Positions 1 through 9,015 of a stretch of 64,000 nucleotides of DNA are shown in pieces (within the stretch, counting starts at the first letter, position 1; each line of letters starts with the position of its first letter). The notes under the pieces were generated by a model. The model did no database searches. It saw nothing but the letters and a program-made list of their open reading frames with translations, and had not been told where the DNA came from. Location: contig NZ_NMZM01000002.1 of the NCBI RefSeq assembly GCF_002751875.1, forward strand, positions 248,001 through 312,000, in the 5' to 3' direction. The DNA comes from Oceaniglobus indicus (lineage in GTDB: Bacteria > Pseudomonadota > Alphaproteobacteria > Rhodobacterales > Rhodobacteraceae). The translations under genes and the position numbers were made by a program.

Positions 1-2
1 TG

Positions 3-1667
3 ACCACCCAAGGCACGACGGGCCGGGCCATCGTCGCCCGCCACGGACCGCGCCCCGGCAAGGTGGGCATCGTGGTCGGCGGTGGATCGGGGCACGAGCC
101 GGCATTTGCGGGGTATGTCGGCAAGGGCCTGGCCGACGCCGCGCCGCTTGGCAACATATTCGCCTCTCCGTCACCGCCACAGATCCTGGATGCCGGGTTT
201 GCCGCCGATGGCGGTGCCGGGGTGCTGTTCCTGTTCGGCAATTACACCGGCGACGTGATGAACTTTTCCATGGCCGAAGAGGCCATGGTGAAACAGGGAG
301 TCACCGCCCGTTCATTCGTCACCACGGACGATATCGCCTCGGCGCCGCCGGATCACGCCCATGAACGGCGCGGGATCGCCGGCAATTTCTTTGTTTTCAA
401 GGTGGCCGGTGCCGCCGCCGACCTTGGCGCCCCGCTGCACGCGGTCGAAGCCGCGGCGCGCCGGGCCAATGCGGCCACCCGCACCATGGGCGTGGCCCTG
501 TCGGCCTGTTCCATGCCGCAAACCGGGAAAGCCAATTTCGACATTCCCGAGGGCGAGATGGAAATCGGCATGGGCATCCACGGTGAACCCGGCATCGCGC
601 GCATTCCGGCCGAAACGGCCGATGCCGTCACCGACCGGTTGCTGGGGCCGATCATCGAAGAACTCGGATTGGTCGCGGGCGACACCGTGGCGGTGCTTGT
701 CAACGGGCTGGGCTCGACGACCCTGCTCGAGCTTTACCTGCTGCACCGCCGCGTGGCCGCGGTGTTGGCCGACCGGCAGGTCGGTATCCACCACAGCTGG
801 GTCGGAGAATACTGCACCTCTCTCGAGATGGGCGGGGCATCGGTTTCACTGATGAAGCTGGACGATGATCTGCAACGCTGGCTGGATCATCCCTGTGACA
901 CCCCCGCGCTTCAGGTCGGCGCGACATCCGCGCCCGTGGCCACACCTGCCCCCGCCGCCACCCGCCCGGTTGCGCGGACAGCACCGTCCAGCAACCCCGC
1001 CGTCCCGCGCGCAGAACTCGCAACGTCCGGGCCCGTGACGCCCGCGGTGTTCCGCCACATGATGGCGGCTTCCGCCCAAGCGATCTTCGACGCGCGCGAC
1101 AGGCTGTGCGAACTTGACGGTGCCATCGGTGACGGCGATCACGGCATCACGATGGAAATCGGCTGGAAGGCAGCGGTCGCCGCCCTGGACGACGCGGCCC
1201 CCGACGCCACCATTGCACAGCTGAGCGATACGATTGCCGCGGCCTTCCTCGACGCTGTCGGCGCATCGGCCGGTCCGCTGTATGCGACCGGCTTTCGAAC
1301 CGCCGGGGCGGCCGTTTCGGATCGGCTGAATTTGGACAGTGCCGCACTGGTCGCCTGGTTGCGGGGCATCGGCGACGGGATCGCGGCCCGGGGCGGGGCG
1401 GCAATCGGCGACAAGACCATGCTCGACGCCTGGCTGCCTGCAATCGATGCGGCGACGGCCGCGCTTGCGCGAGGGGGCGATGTCGCGGCCTGCCTCGCCG
1501 CGGCGGCCGAGGGGGCGGCGGCCGGCGCCGGGGACACCACCGGGATGCAAAGCAGGCGCGGCCGGTCAAAGAAGCTCGGCGCGCGCTCGGTCGGCCATCA
1601 GGATCCGGGCGCGGCGTCGAGCGCCATCATCCTCGCCGCCTGGTCCGGGGCCGTTCGCGACCTTTGA
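3..1667 (+). CDS. dhaKL: Dihydroxyacetone kinase-family protein, fused DhaK-DhaL (5' end outside window)
   Basis: ATP-dependent kinase of dihydroxyacetone or a related ketose such as erythrulose. The open frame runs in from the left edge at base 3, so the true start is upstream. The DAK1 (DhaK) domain carries GIHGEPG, whose histidine (codon 579-581) corresponds to the residue that binds the substrate carbonyl covalently in DhaK. An Ala/Pro/Thr-rich linker (about 900-1020) leads to a DAK2 (DhaL) domain with the Mg-ADP-binding GDGDHG near base 1135 and the C-terminal GHQDPGAASS motif. The stop lies 5 bp from the end of the convergent eryI gene. In erythritol/threitol loci of other bacteria DAK-family kinases act on erythrulose, so that substrate is possible here, but the specificity is inferred. 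Confidence 0.85.
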   Translation, partial: TTQGTTGRAIVARHGPRPGKVGIVVGGGSGHEPAFAGYVGKGLADAAPLGNIFASPSPPQILDAGFAADGGAGVLFLFGNYTGDVMNFSMAEEAMVKQGVTARSFVTTDDIASAPPDHAHERRGIAGNFFVFKVAGAAADLGAPLHAVEAAARRANAATRTMGVALSACSMPQTGKANFDIPEGEMEIGMGIHGEPGIARIPAETADAVTDRLLGPIIEELGLVAGDTVAVLVNGLGSTTLLELYLLHRRVAAVLADRQVGIHHSWVGEYCTSLEMGGASVSLMKLDDDLQRWLDHPCDTPALQVGATSAPVATPAPAATRPVARTAPSSNPAVPRAELATSGPVTPAVFRHMMAASAQAIFDARDRLCELDGAIGDGDHGITMEIGWKAAVAALDDAAPDATIAQLSDTIAAAFLDAVGASAGPLYATGFRTAGAAVSDRLNLDSAALVAWLRGIGDGIAARGGAAIGDKTMLDAWLPAIDAATAALARGGDVAACLAAAAEGAAAGAGDTTGMQSRRGRSKKLGARSVGHQDPGAASSAIILAAWSGAVRDL

Positions 1668-1672
1668 CGCGC

Positions 1673-2128
1673 TCAGCCCCGGTGGTACTTGGCGTCCACC
1701 GCGTCGATCGCGCGGACATTCCCGGCCGAGCGTCCATCGGGATCGAAATGGCTGGACAGGAACGCGTCTGCGATGTCCTTGGCCAGTTCGGTGCCGATCA
1801 CCCGTGCGCCCATGGTGATGATCTGGGCATTGTTCGACGTCGCGGCCTTGCCCGCGGAATAGGTGTCGTGGCATTGCGCCGCACGGATTCCCGCCACCTT
1901 GTTGGCCGACAGGCAGACTCCGATGCCGGTGCCGCAGACCAAGATGGCACGCTCGACCTTTCCGGCGATCACGGCGCTTGCGACCCGATCGGCCAGATCG
2001 GCATAGAAGGCGTCGGGCCCGGCCTCGGTGCGCGACATCTCGACCACGTCATGGCGTTCGGCCAGATGATCGGCCAGGATCCTTGCCAGGCCTTCGCCTG
2101 CGCTGTCCCCTGCCACTGCGATTTTCAT
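1673..2128 (-). CDS. eryI: RpiB-family D-erythrulose-4-phosphate isomerase (EryI)
   Basis: Sugar-phosphate isomerase of the RpiB/LacAB family, 151 aa, the family's usual size. It has the RpiB active-site stretch CGTGIG (Cys65) and the conserved HDTYSA and SNNAQI segments (His87, Asn100). In the Brucella erythritol pathway the RpiB paralogue EryI converts D-erythrulose-4-phosphate to D-erythrose-4-phosphate, which enters the pentose phosphate pathway. As the last gene of the ery operon, right after eryH, that role fits better than housekeeping ribose-5-phosphate isomerase. The ATG at 2128 overlaps the eryH stop (ATGA); a longer upstream frame would lie entirely within eryH and is not used. Confidence 0.88.
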   Translation of the reverse strand: MKIAVAGDSAGEGLARILADHLAERHDVVEMSRTEAGPDAFYADLADRVASAVIAGKVERAILVCGTGIGVCLSANKVAGIRAAQCHDTYSAGKAATSNNAQIITMGARVIGTELAKDIADAFLSSHFDPDGRSAGNVRAIDAVDAKYHRG

Positions 2129-2901
2129 GTCGGTTCTCCCTTGTCCAAGGTTGCGGCGCATTTTGCCAGAATGTCGAGATAGCCGGTGACGTCCCACGCC
2201 GAGCGGCCGATGAACAGCCCGTCCACGTGGGGGCAGCCGATCAATTCCTCGCAGTTGTCCGGATTGACCGATCCGCCGTAAAGGCACGGCACGCGCCGTC
2301 CCAGCACATCGCCGGCGACGGCGATGATTTCGGCCTGTCGCGCGTCGGCATAGTCGGATGTCGCCGGGATGCCATGTTCACCGATCGCCCACACCGGCTC
2401 ATAGGCCAGCAAAACGGGCGCGTCGCCGCTGGCCTGCGCCAGGGCGGCACCGACCTGCGTGGCAAGCACATCCCTTGCACGCCCGGCGTTCCGTTCGTCC
2501 AGGGTTTCGCCGATGCAGACCAGCGGGATCAGCCCGTGCCGCTGCGCCGCGGCGACCTTCAGCCCCACGGTTTCGTCGGTCTCGCCGAAGTGCGCACGCC
2601 GTTCGGAATGGCCCAGCTCCACCATGTCCAGCCCGCAATCCACCAGCATCGGCGCCGAAACCTCGCCGGTCCAGGCGCCCGCGTCGGCCCAGTGCATGTT
2701 CTGCGCGCCGACCTTGACCGACGTGTCGGCCAGCGCGGCCTTCACCTCGCGCGCGCAGGTGAAGGGGGGCACCACGAACCGCTGGATGCGGGCATCGCGC
2801 CCGCCGTCCGCCGCGGCCAGTGCGTGGGCAAAGGACAGCCCCTCGGCCAGGGTCTTGTTCATCTTCCAACTGGTGCCGATCCAGAGCGACGGTTGGGTCA
2901 T
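2125..2901 (-). CDS. eryH: Triose-phosphate-isomerase-family L-erythrulose-1-phosphate isomerase (TpiA2/EryH)
   Basis: TIM-barrel aldose-ketose isomerase, 258 aa, full length. Catalytic residues are in place: Lys13 in GTSWKMN, His98 in ELGHSERR, Glu168 in AYEPVWAIG, and the phosphate-binding [13 protein letters not shown] near the C terminus. The N-terminal GTSWKMN, instead of the GNWKMN of housekeeping TpiA, resembles the TpiA2 paralogues of erythritol loci. EryH interconverts L-erythrulose-1-phosphate and D-erythrulose-4-phosphate. It is coupled by ATGA overlaps to eryC upstream and eryI downstream, reproducing the order of consecutive pathway steps. Confidence 0.9.
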   Translation of the reverse strand: MTQPSLWIGTSWKMNKTLAEGLSFAHALAAADGGRDARIQRFVVPPFTCAREVKAALADTSVKVGAQNMHWADAGAWTGEVSAPMLVDCGLDMVELGHSERRAHFGETDETVGLKVAAAQRHGLIPLVCIGETLDERNAGRARDVLATQVGAALAQASGDAPVLLAYEPVWAIGEHGIPATSDYADARQAEIIAVAGDVLGRRVPCLYGGSVNPDNCEELIGCPHVDGLFIGRSAWDVTGYLDILAKCAATLDKGEPT

Positions 2902-3830
2902 ATGTTCAAATCCTGTATTCCGCTATCGATATGGGGCGCCCAGAAGGCGACGCTTTCGGCGATCTGGTCGATCACCTCGCGGTCATTCGGCTCGCGTTCC
3001 TTGAAGGACAGTTCAAGACAGATCTCATTATCCACCGCCCCGCCCTGGGCCAGAGCGGCAAGCAAGGCGTCGGGCTGAATCCGCCCCCGAGCGTTGAACG
3101 CCGCGATGAATGGCCGGTGGCCGCCCTTGTCCATCAAACTCTGCTTGATATGGATGATCGGGCTGACCTTCGGCACCGCCCGCGCCCAAGCGTAGGGATC
3201 GTAATCGTCGGGATCGGGGCTGGTCACGTCGCCATGGTCGATGTCGGCCATCATCTTCATCGGGACCGCGAAACCGGCACGCTCAAGCCGATCCTGCAAC
3301 GCCAGCGCGCCGGCAATGGTTTCCCCAAATTCGCGCCCGATGCTCATCGGCTCCCAGAAAACAAACTCCAGTCCGGCGGCCTTGGCATGGTCGGCCACCT
3401 CGGCCCAGCATTCCATCGCGCTGTCGATCAGGGCGGCGCGACGGGTTGGGTCGTCGAAATCGCGGTAGGTGAAGATGGCGAATTGCGTGCCGATGGATGT
3501 TCCGCCCAGATCGGCCGTGATATCGGCGAAGGTCTTGAACCATTGCACATGATGACGCCGCACCTCGGCATCGGGATGGCCGAAATGGTTCAACCTTCCG
3601 TATGGGCCCGTCATCCCGCTGGTGACGCGCACACCGGTCCGGCGCAAGGCAGCCGCCATCGTCCGGCTCAGCCGCGCGATCACGGGGGCGGGCCAGTCGG
3701 GGTTGATGAACTCATGGGTCAGTTGCAGGTCACGGATGCGCAGATCCCGTGCGACCGTGTCGATCAGGTCGTCGGGTTCTGCGAACCGGTTGACCAGGGG
3801 GTTCGTGTTCAGCGAAAGCGTCAGTGTCAT
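2898..3830 (-). CDS. eryC: Sugar-phosphate isomerase/epimerase EryC (tetrulose-4-phosphate racemase)
   Basis: AP-endonuclease-2-type TIM barrel of 310 aa that epimerises the tetrulose phosphate made by EryB into L-erythrulose-1-phosphate. The segments LNTNPLVNRFAEPDDLI, TSGMTGPYGRLNHFGHP and SPIIHIKQSLMDKGGHRPF are close to what I recall of Brucella EryC. Candidate metal ligands are Glu160 (FWEPMS), the DIDHGD cluster (196-201), the HIKQS histidine and a late glutamate in ICLELSF. The start at 3830 overlaps the stop of the HAD gene (ATGA); six more codons are open upstream but lack that coupling. Followed directly by eryH. Confidence 0.92.
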   Translation of the reverse strand: MTLTLSLNTNPLVNRFAEPDDLIDTVARDLRIRDLQLTHEFINPDWPAPVIARLSRTMAAALRRTGVRVTSGMTGPYGRLNHFGHPDAEVRRHHVQWFKTFADITADLGGTSIGTQFAIFTYRDFDDPTRRAALIDSAMECWAEVADHAKAAGLEFVFWEPMSIGREFGETIAGALALQDRLERAGFAVPMKMMADIDHGDVTSPDPDDYDPYAWARAVPKVSPIIHIKQSLMDKGGHRPFIAAFNARGRIQPDALLAALAQGGAVDNEICLELSFKEREPNDREVIDQIAESVAFWAPHIDSGIQDLNI

Positions 3831-4660
3831 AACGGTCCCTCCAGGCAAAAGCCCGGTATGATGAAATCAGGCATCGCGGTGGCGCGGCAATGCTCCAGCA
3901 GCGCGGCGTCGGACAGATCCGAATGCAGCCCCGTGCGCACCAGGGCGGTGGCAAAACCGGCGCCCTTACCGCCGGCGATATCGTGCGCCGGGCTGTCACC
4001 GATGCACAGCACGCGATCGGGCTTGCCCAGGGCATCGTGGGCCCGGCGATAGATCAGCGGAAAGGGCTTGCCGACCCATTCGACCCTGCCGCCCAGATCC
4101 TCATACATTTCCGCAATGGCGCCAGCGCCGAACCGCTGTCCCTGCGGCGTCAGCATCTTCATGTCGGGATTGGTGCAGAAGGCCGGCACGCCGCGCCGCG
4201 CCGCGGGCGCCAGCCAGTCGCGGTATTGGTTGCGGTCGAATTCATCGGCCCGGCTGCCGGCGATGACCAGCAGATCGGCCGCTTCGGCCTGATCGACCGG
4301 GGTCAGGTCCAGCCCGTCGACCGCCGACATGTCGCCGTCGCGCGCATGCACCCAGACCGCGACGCCTGGGCGGATGTCCTGTCCGATCCGGCGTTTCATC
4401 TCGGCGAAAGCCGCCTCTCCCGACGACATCACGCCGAGATAGCTGTGCCGATCGAACCCCAGCCGCGTCAATCGCGCCGCGTTGGGTGCCGCGCGTTTGC
4501 CCGAGTTAGACAACAGCACGATCCGCTTGCCCATCCCCGCCAGCGCCGACAAGGCCGCGGCCGCGCCATCATAGGCCCCGGCGCCATCCATCAGCACACC
4601 GAACTGATCGATCAGAAAGGCATCATATCGGCCTGCCAGCGCCCTGAGGTCCGTCTTCAT
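3827..4660 (-). CDS. HAD-superfamily class IIA hydrolase (sugar-phosphatase-like)
   Basis: Predicted cytosolic phosphatase of 277 aa. Motif I is IDQFGVLMDG with nucleophile Asp18; the usual second Asp of DxD is replaced by an aromatic residue, as in the TIGR01459-type DxWGV proteins. Motif II is LLSNSGKR and motif III/IV is CIGDSPAHDIAGGKGAG. Related proteins occur beside sugar catabolic genes, where they may remove dead-end phosphates; the substrate here is unknown. It overlaps the upstream FGGY kinase by ATGA and eryC downstream in the same way, so it is made from the ery transcript. Confidence 0.8.
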   Translation of the reverse strand: MKTDLRALAGRYDAFLIDQFGVLMDGAGAYDGAAAALSALAGMGKRIVLLSNSGKRAAPNAARLTRLGFDRHSYLGVMSSGEAAFAEMKRRIGQDIRPGVAVWVHARDGDMSAVDGLDLTPVDQAEAADLLVIAGSRADEFDRNQYRDWLAPAARRGVPAFCTNPDMKMLTPQGQRFGAGAIAEMYEDLGGRVEWVGKPFPLIYRRAHDALGKPDRVLCIGDSPAHDIAGGKGAGFATALVRTGLHSDLSDAALLEHCRATAMPDFIIPGFCLEGPL

Positions 4661-5895
4661 CGGGCCGACCGTGCCAGAAGCGCCGTGCCATATGCGGCCT
4701 CGCCGGACAGGGGCGGCGGCATGGCAACCGCCAGGCGCCGCGCGCGGATGCGCGTCCAGGCCGTGTTCGCCGCGCCGCCGCCAACCGAACGGACGCTGCG
4801 CAACGGGGGTGCGCCCAGCTCGGCCAGGCGGCGATAGGCCAGCGCCTCGATGGTGGCGATGCCTTCGAACATCGCCTGAAGGTGCGCGCTGTCGTCGGCC
4901 GGGCGCGGCCCCATGACCGGCGCAAGGTCCGGGTCGTTGACGGGAAACCGTTCGCCGGTTTTGGCCAGCGGATAATAGGACAGACCGGTATCGGTCTCGG
5001 GGTCGATACGCGCGGACAGGGAAGCGATCTGCGCCGGCGAGAAATCGACCAACAGCGCCGCGCCACCCGAATTGGACGCCCCGCCCGCCAGCCAGAGGCC
5101 CATGATCTTGTGGCTGTAGATGCCGAATTCAGGCGCGAACACCGGCTTGTCGGACAAAAGCTTGATCGTCAGCGTACTGCCAAGGGCCGTCACCCCGTCG
5201 CCCACCCGCGCCGCCCCCGTCGCCAGGAAAGAGGCACAGCCATCGGTCGTGCCGGCAACCACCAAGCAGGTCGCGGCAAGGCCGAAGTCATTCGCGCCCA
5301 CCTGCCCGACCACCGCGCCCGGTGCCACGACATCCGGCAGCACGGCGGGGTCGATAATTTCGGCGATCCAGTCCGGCCATTGGCCGCTGACGGGATCATA
5401 GCCGGTCTTGAGGGCGTTGTTCTCGTCACTGATCCAGCGTCCGCTGAACTGTCCGGCGATCCAGTCGGCCTGGTGCACCACCCGCGCCTTACCCCGTGCC
5501 GCAAGCTGCACCGCCCGCGCCAATCCGCTGGTGGCGCCGCGTGCGGCAGTTGTCTGCGGCGAAACGGCGGCGATGCGCGCCAGCAGATCGCCATCGGTGC
5601 AGGCGTCGTTGTACATCAGCCCGTCGGACAGGGGCGCCCCCCGACCATCGATGGCCAGCATCGTTCCCGACGTGCCATCGACCGCCAGCGCGACCACATC
5701 GCCCACCGTCACATCCGCCAGCGCGGCGCGCACCGCGCGCTGCGTTGCGGCCCACCAGACCGCCGGCGCACGCGGGCCGCCGGCGTGGTCCGACAGCGCC
5801 GATTTGCCCGCGCCGACAACTTGCCCCGCGCCATCGATCACCATGGCCCGCGCACCCGAGGTGCCCAGATCGATGCCAAGGAACAGCTCAGCCAT
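4657..5895 (-). CDS. FGGY-family carbohydrate kinase (second kinase of the operon)
   Basis: ATP-dependent sugar kinase, 412 aa, short for FGGY kinases (usually about 480-520). The N-terminal ATPase fold has GIDLGTSGAR (7-16) and VDGTSGTML; the C-terminal fold has a GGGAAN adenosine-loop motif. The compact layout recalls D-ribulose-kinase-type FGGY proteins. It is clearly different from the EryA-type kinase of the same operon, so it probably phosphorylates another ketose or polyol. It starts 8 bp inside the end of a class II aldolase gene, a pairing seen in fuculose, rhamnulose and apulose pathways where kinase plus aldolase yield DHAP and an aldehyde. Substrate not assignable from sequence. 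Confidence 0.82.
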   Translation of the reverse strand: MAELFLGIDLGTSGARAMVIDGAGQVVGAGKSALSDHAGGPRAPAVWWAATQRAVRAALADVTVGDVVALAVDGTSGTMLAIDGRGAPLSDGLMYNDACTDGDLLARIAAVSPQTTAARGATSGLARAVQLAARGKARVVHQADWIAGQFSGRWISDENNALKTGYDPVSGQWPDWIAEIIDPAVLPDVVAPGAVVGQVGANDFGLAATCLVVAGTTDGCASFLATGAARVGDGVTALGSTLTIKLLSDKPVFAPEFGIYSHKIMGLWLAGGASNSGGAALLVDFSPAQIASLSARIDPETDTGLSYYPLAKTGERFPVNDPDLAPVMGPRPADDSAHLQAMFEGIATIEALAYRRLAELGAPPLRSVRSVGGGAANTAWTRIRARRLAVAMPPPLSGEAAYGTALLARSAR

Positions 5896-6865
5896 TCAAT
5901 GCCTGCCGGTATTTCTCGGCGTCCCAGTCCAGCAACGCGCCGTTTTGCGCCAAGGTCAGGTAATTCAGGGCCGCGCCTTCGGGCACGCGTGTCAACACAT
6001 CCCCCAGGCACCGCGCCAGCGCCCAGGCCCCCGACGTTGCATCCGCGCGCATGGCCGCCCCCTTGCCGGGGATCAGGACAAACGGCGGGCTGTCGCCTTC
6101 GGGCGGCATGTCACAGGCCAAAGCCCCCACACCGCAGAAGATGACGTGATCGGGATAAAGGCTTCCGCCCGTCGCCATGGACAACAGCGCCGGGTCACCG
6201 GCGACATGGGACAGCGACGCCGGCCCCACCATCCACCCCGCAGGCAGATCGCCCAGGGTTGCGGCCTGCAATGGCACGGCATCCATGCGAAGGGCGGCAG
6301 ACACCCGGTGCAGAAGATCGTCGGCCGCGGCCACCGTGTCGGCCGCGACAATTACGCCGTGGTTGCCCAGGATAATCACGTCACGGCCCTTTTCGACCTC
6401 GTCACGCACCAGCATCGCAAGGTCGGCGCCGGGTTTCGCATAGGGCACGATGCCCCAGTCGAAGCCGCCCAGCTTGGTGCCGATGGCGGCCACCGGATCA
6501 GCCTGCACGGCATGCACCAGCGTATGGATGCAATGGGCGTGCAGCACGACGCGCTGCGGGAAGACGGCGTGCAGCGATGTCTCGATCGAAGGGCGCAGGC
6601 CGTCCTGGGCAAGGGCGAATTCCATCGGCCGATCGGCGCGGTCCTCGCCCTTTTGCAGGCTGTCGCGCATCGCGGGCAGATCGCAGGCCACAAAGATGTC
6701 GCGGGTTTCAGCCTCGGCCAGAAGTGTGCCCGAAGCCTTGATCCACATCACCTGTCCGTCCTTGACCGAGGTATTCCCCCCCGCCGCCTGTATCAGCAAC
6801 GGATCGGCGCCGATGCGCGCCGACAGCCGCGCCAGATCGTCCATGTCATCGGGCCGCGCGGTCAT
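5888..6865 (-). CDS. Class II aldolase/adducin-family protein (long form)
   Basis: 325 aa protein resembling the aldolase half of RhaD-type class II aldolases. GGNTSVK (29-35) is the phosphate-binding loop; LHAHCIHTLVH and the later ILGNHGVIV supply the metal-binding histidines of the fold. It probably cleaves or decarboxylates a phosphorylated keto sugar. The start overlaps the eryB stop (ATGA at 6862-6865) and the end overlaps the FGGY kinase gene by 8 bp. The open frame extends further upstream but only inside eryB. Together with the following kinase it may form one catabolic step pair; no substrate is proposed. Confidence 0.8.
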   Translation of the reverse strand: MTARPDDMDDLARLSARIGADPLLIQAAGGNTSVKDGQVMWIKASGTLLAEAETRDIFVACDLPAMRDSLQKGEDRADRPMEFALAQDGLRPSIETSLHAVFPQRVVLHAHCIHTLVHAVQADPVAAIGTKLGGFDWGIVPYAKPGADLAMLVRDEVEKGRDVIILGNHGVIVAADTVAAADDLLHRVSAALRMDAVPLQAATLGDLPAGWMVGPASLSHVAGDPALLSMATGGSLYPDHVIFCGVGALACDMPPEGDSPPFVLIPGKGAAMRADATSGAWALARCLGDVLTRVPEGAALNYLTLAQNGALLDWDAEKYRQALNG

Positions 6866-8361
6866 GCCGCCAGGTCCGCGTTCTGATCGAACCACGTCGT
6901 GAACTCCTCGATCTCGGCGGCGCTCATGTGAAGGTTCTCCTTGGTGCGCCGGTGCAGCACGTCGGCCGCCGACATCGCCCATTCATGGGTCACGAGATAG
7001 CGCACCTCGGCCTCGAACAGGCGCGGGCCGAATTGCATGCCCAACCCGCCAAGCGCCGTCGCATCGCCCAGGATCATCCGCATCCGCGTGCCATAGAGCC
7101 GGCCCCAGTGCAGCGCCAGGTCACGCGGCAACCAGGGGTATTCGCGCTGAACCCCGGCCAGGAACCCGTCGAAATCCGCCCCCGCGATATCGCCACCGGG
7201 CAAGGACGCCTGCGCCGTCCAGTCCGCGCCCATCTGCGGGAACGTCGCGTCCAGCTTTTGCAGCGCATGTTCCGCCAGCTTTCGGAACGTCGTGATCTTG
7301 CCGCCGAAGACATTCAGAAGCGGCGCACCGCCCTGCGCCTCGAGGTCGAACACGTAATCGCGCGTCACCGCCGAAGGGTTGCCCGCCCCGTCGTCGTAAA
7401 GCGGGCGAACGCCGGAAAAGCTCTGGACCACATCGTCGCGGGTCAGTTCCTGCTTGAAATAGCGGTTCACGGCCGCCAGCAGATAATCGATCTCGGATTG
7501 ATCCGCCGTCACCGCCTCGGGGGCGCCGTCATAGGGGATGTCGGTGGTGCCGATCAGCGCCTTGTCGCCCTCATAGGGGTTGATGAAGATCACCCGCTTG
7601 TCGGTGTTCTGCACCAGATAGGCCTGCGGCCCCTCCCAAAATTTCGGCGTGACGATGTGCGAGCCCTTGACCAGCCGGACATTGCGCCTGCTGTTGGTTC
7701 CGGTCACGCGCCCGATGACATCCGTCACCCAGGGCCCCGCGGCATTGACCAGCGCGCGGGCCGAAAACGTCCGCTCACCATCCGGGCCCTGCACGGTGAT
7801 GTCCCACATCCGGCCGTTGCGCCGCGCGGACGTGCAGGCCGTGCGCGTCAGCACCTGCGCGCCCCTGGCGGCGGCATCCACCGCGTTCAGAACCACCAGG
7901 CGGCTATCGTCGACCCAGCAATCCGAATATTCGAACCCCTTGGTATAGGTGTCCTTCAGCGGCGCGCCTTCGGGATCCTGGCGCAGATTCAGCACCCGCG
8001 TGCCGGGCAGCTTTTTGCGGCCCCCCAGATTGTCATACAGGAACAATCCCAGGCGCACCAACCACGCCGGCCGGTCGTCGGGCGAATGGGGCAGGACAAA
8101 GCGCATGGGCCAGATGATGTGCGGCGCGGCATTCAGCAGCACCTCACGTTCGATCAGCGCCTCGCGCACCAGCCGGAATTCGTAATATTCCAGGTAACGC
8201 AACCCGCCATGGACCAGTTTGCCCGACCGCGACGAGGTGCCCTGTGCCAGGTCGTCCTTTTCGCACAGCACGACGCTCAGGCCCCGCCCGGCGGCGTCAC
8301 GGGCGATGCCCGCGCCGTTGATGCCGCCGCCGATGATGAAAAGGTCGACCGGTTCGCTCAT
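6862..8361 (-). CDS. eryB: Erythritol-phosphate dehydrogenase EryB (GlpD-like FAD enzyme)
   Basis: FAD-dependent dehydrogenase of 499 aa in the glycerol-3-phosphate dehydrogenase family. The N-terminal dinucleotide-binding IIGGGINGAG (9-18) is followed by SSRSGKLVHGGLRYLEYYEF, and the C-terminal DAO domain is complete. By sequence it could be called GlpD, but its position between eryA and eryC, and its close similarity as I recall to Brucella EryB (for instance the WPMRFVLPH and GLFLYDNLGG segments), favour oxidation of erythritol phosphate to tetrulose phosphate. It should be peripheral on the inner membrane and pass electrons to quinone, as GlpD does. ATGA overlaps link it to both neighbours. 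Confidence 0.9.
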   Translation of the reverse strand: MSEPVDLFIIGGGINGAGIARDAAGRGLSVVLCEKDDLAQGTSSRSGKLVHGGLRYLEYYEFRLVREALIEREVLLNAAPHIIWPMRFVLPHSPDDRPAWLVRLGLFLYDNLGGRKKLPGTRVLNLRQDPEGAPLKDTYTKGFEYSDCWVDDSRLVVLNAVDAAARGAQVLTRTACTSARRNGRMWDITVQGPDGERTFSARALVNAAGPWVTDVIGRVTGTNSRRNVRLVKGSHIVTPKFWEGPQAYLVQNTDKRVIFINPYEGDKALIGTTDIPYDGAPEAVTADQSEIDYLLAAVNRYFKQELTRDDVVQSFSGVRPLYDDGAGNPSAVTRDYVFDLEAQGGAPLLNVFGGKITTFRKLAEHALQKLDATFPQMGADWTAQASLPGGDIAGADFDGFLAGVQREYPWLPRDLALHWGRLYGTRMRMILGDATALGGLGMQFGPRLFEAEVRYLVTHEWAMSAADVLHRRTKENLHMSAAEIEEFTTWFDQNADLAA

Positions 8362-9011
8362 GCCTGGCGGTCCTTCGACTGCACACCGTAGCTTTCGAAA
8401 CCGCGTGCGGTTTCTTCGATCTCGGCATCGCTCAGGATCACGGGGCCGCCGATCGCCAGGGTATGGACATATTGATGCGCCAGCGCCTCAAGCTCACCGG
8501 CCAGCCACAGGGCACGGGTCAGGTCGGACGCGCCGACAACCATGCCGTGGTTGGCCATCAGACAGCCGTTGCGCCCCTCCATCGCGGTCAGGATGCACGC
8601 CGACAGATCGGCCGTGCCATAGCGCGCGTAATCGCAAACGCGGATGTCGGGGCCGCCGAAGGCCGCGATCATGTAATGCACCGCCGGGATCGGTTTGCGC
8701 GCGATGGCCAGGATGGTCGCATAGGGCGCATGGGTGTGAACGACCGCGTTCATGTCGGGGCGACCGCGCAGGATGTCGCGGTGGAAACGCCACTCGGACG
8801 ACGGCTTGTTCGGCCCCTCCCAGGTGCCGCTGTCATCGGCCAGAGACATTCGGGCAATCATGTCCGGCGCGATCACGTCGTAGCCGACCGCCGAAGGCGT
8901 GATCAGCATATCGTCCCCGTCACGGACGGAAACATTGCCCGACGCGCCCCGGTTCAGGCCGTCGGCTTCCAGCTTCTTGCAGGCTGTGATGATGTCCTCG
9001 CGGTGTCCCAT
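8358..9011 (-). CDS. Class II aldolase, FucA-like short form
   Basis: 217 aa zinc-dependent aldolase or decarboxylase. The key residues fall at the same numbers as in E. coli L-fuculose-1-phosphate aldolase: Glu73 (SEWRFH), His92 and His94 (VVHTHA), His155 (MANHGM), plus the phosphate loop GASGNVSV (22-29). The chemistry is therefore likely DHAP-type aldol cleavage, although the same fold also includes 3-oxo-tetronate-4-phosphate decarboxylases. It lies 4 bp after the 2-hydroxyacid dehydrogenase gene, ends in an ATGA overlap with eryB, and interrupts what would otherwise be a plain eryA-eryB order. The ATG at 9011 was chosen because longer versions run into the upstream gene. Confidence 0.83.
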   Translation of the reverse strand: MGHREDIITACKKLEADGLNRGASGNVSVRDGDDMLITPSAVGYDVIAPDMIARMSLADDSGTWEGPNKPSSEWRFHRDILRGRPDMNAVVHTHAPYATILAIARKPIPAVHYMIAAFGGPDIRVCDYARYGTADLSACILTAMEGRNGCLMANHGMVVGASDLTRALWLAGELEALAHQYVHTLAIGGPVILSDAEIEETARGFESYGVQSKDRQA

Positions 9012-9015
9012 CAGA

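Noticed and set aside
6862-8361. Naming the GlpD-like gene glpD (glycerol metabolism)
   Set aside because: Family membership alone fits, but its place between eryA and eryC in an EryD-headed operon supports EryB; no glpF or glpK-type gene is nearby.
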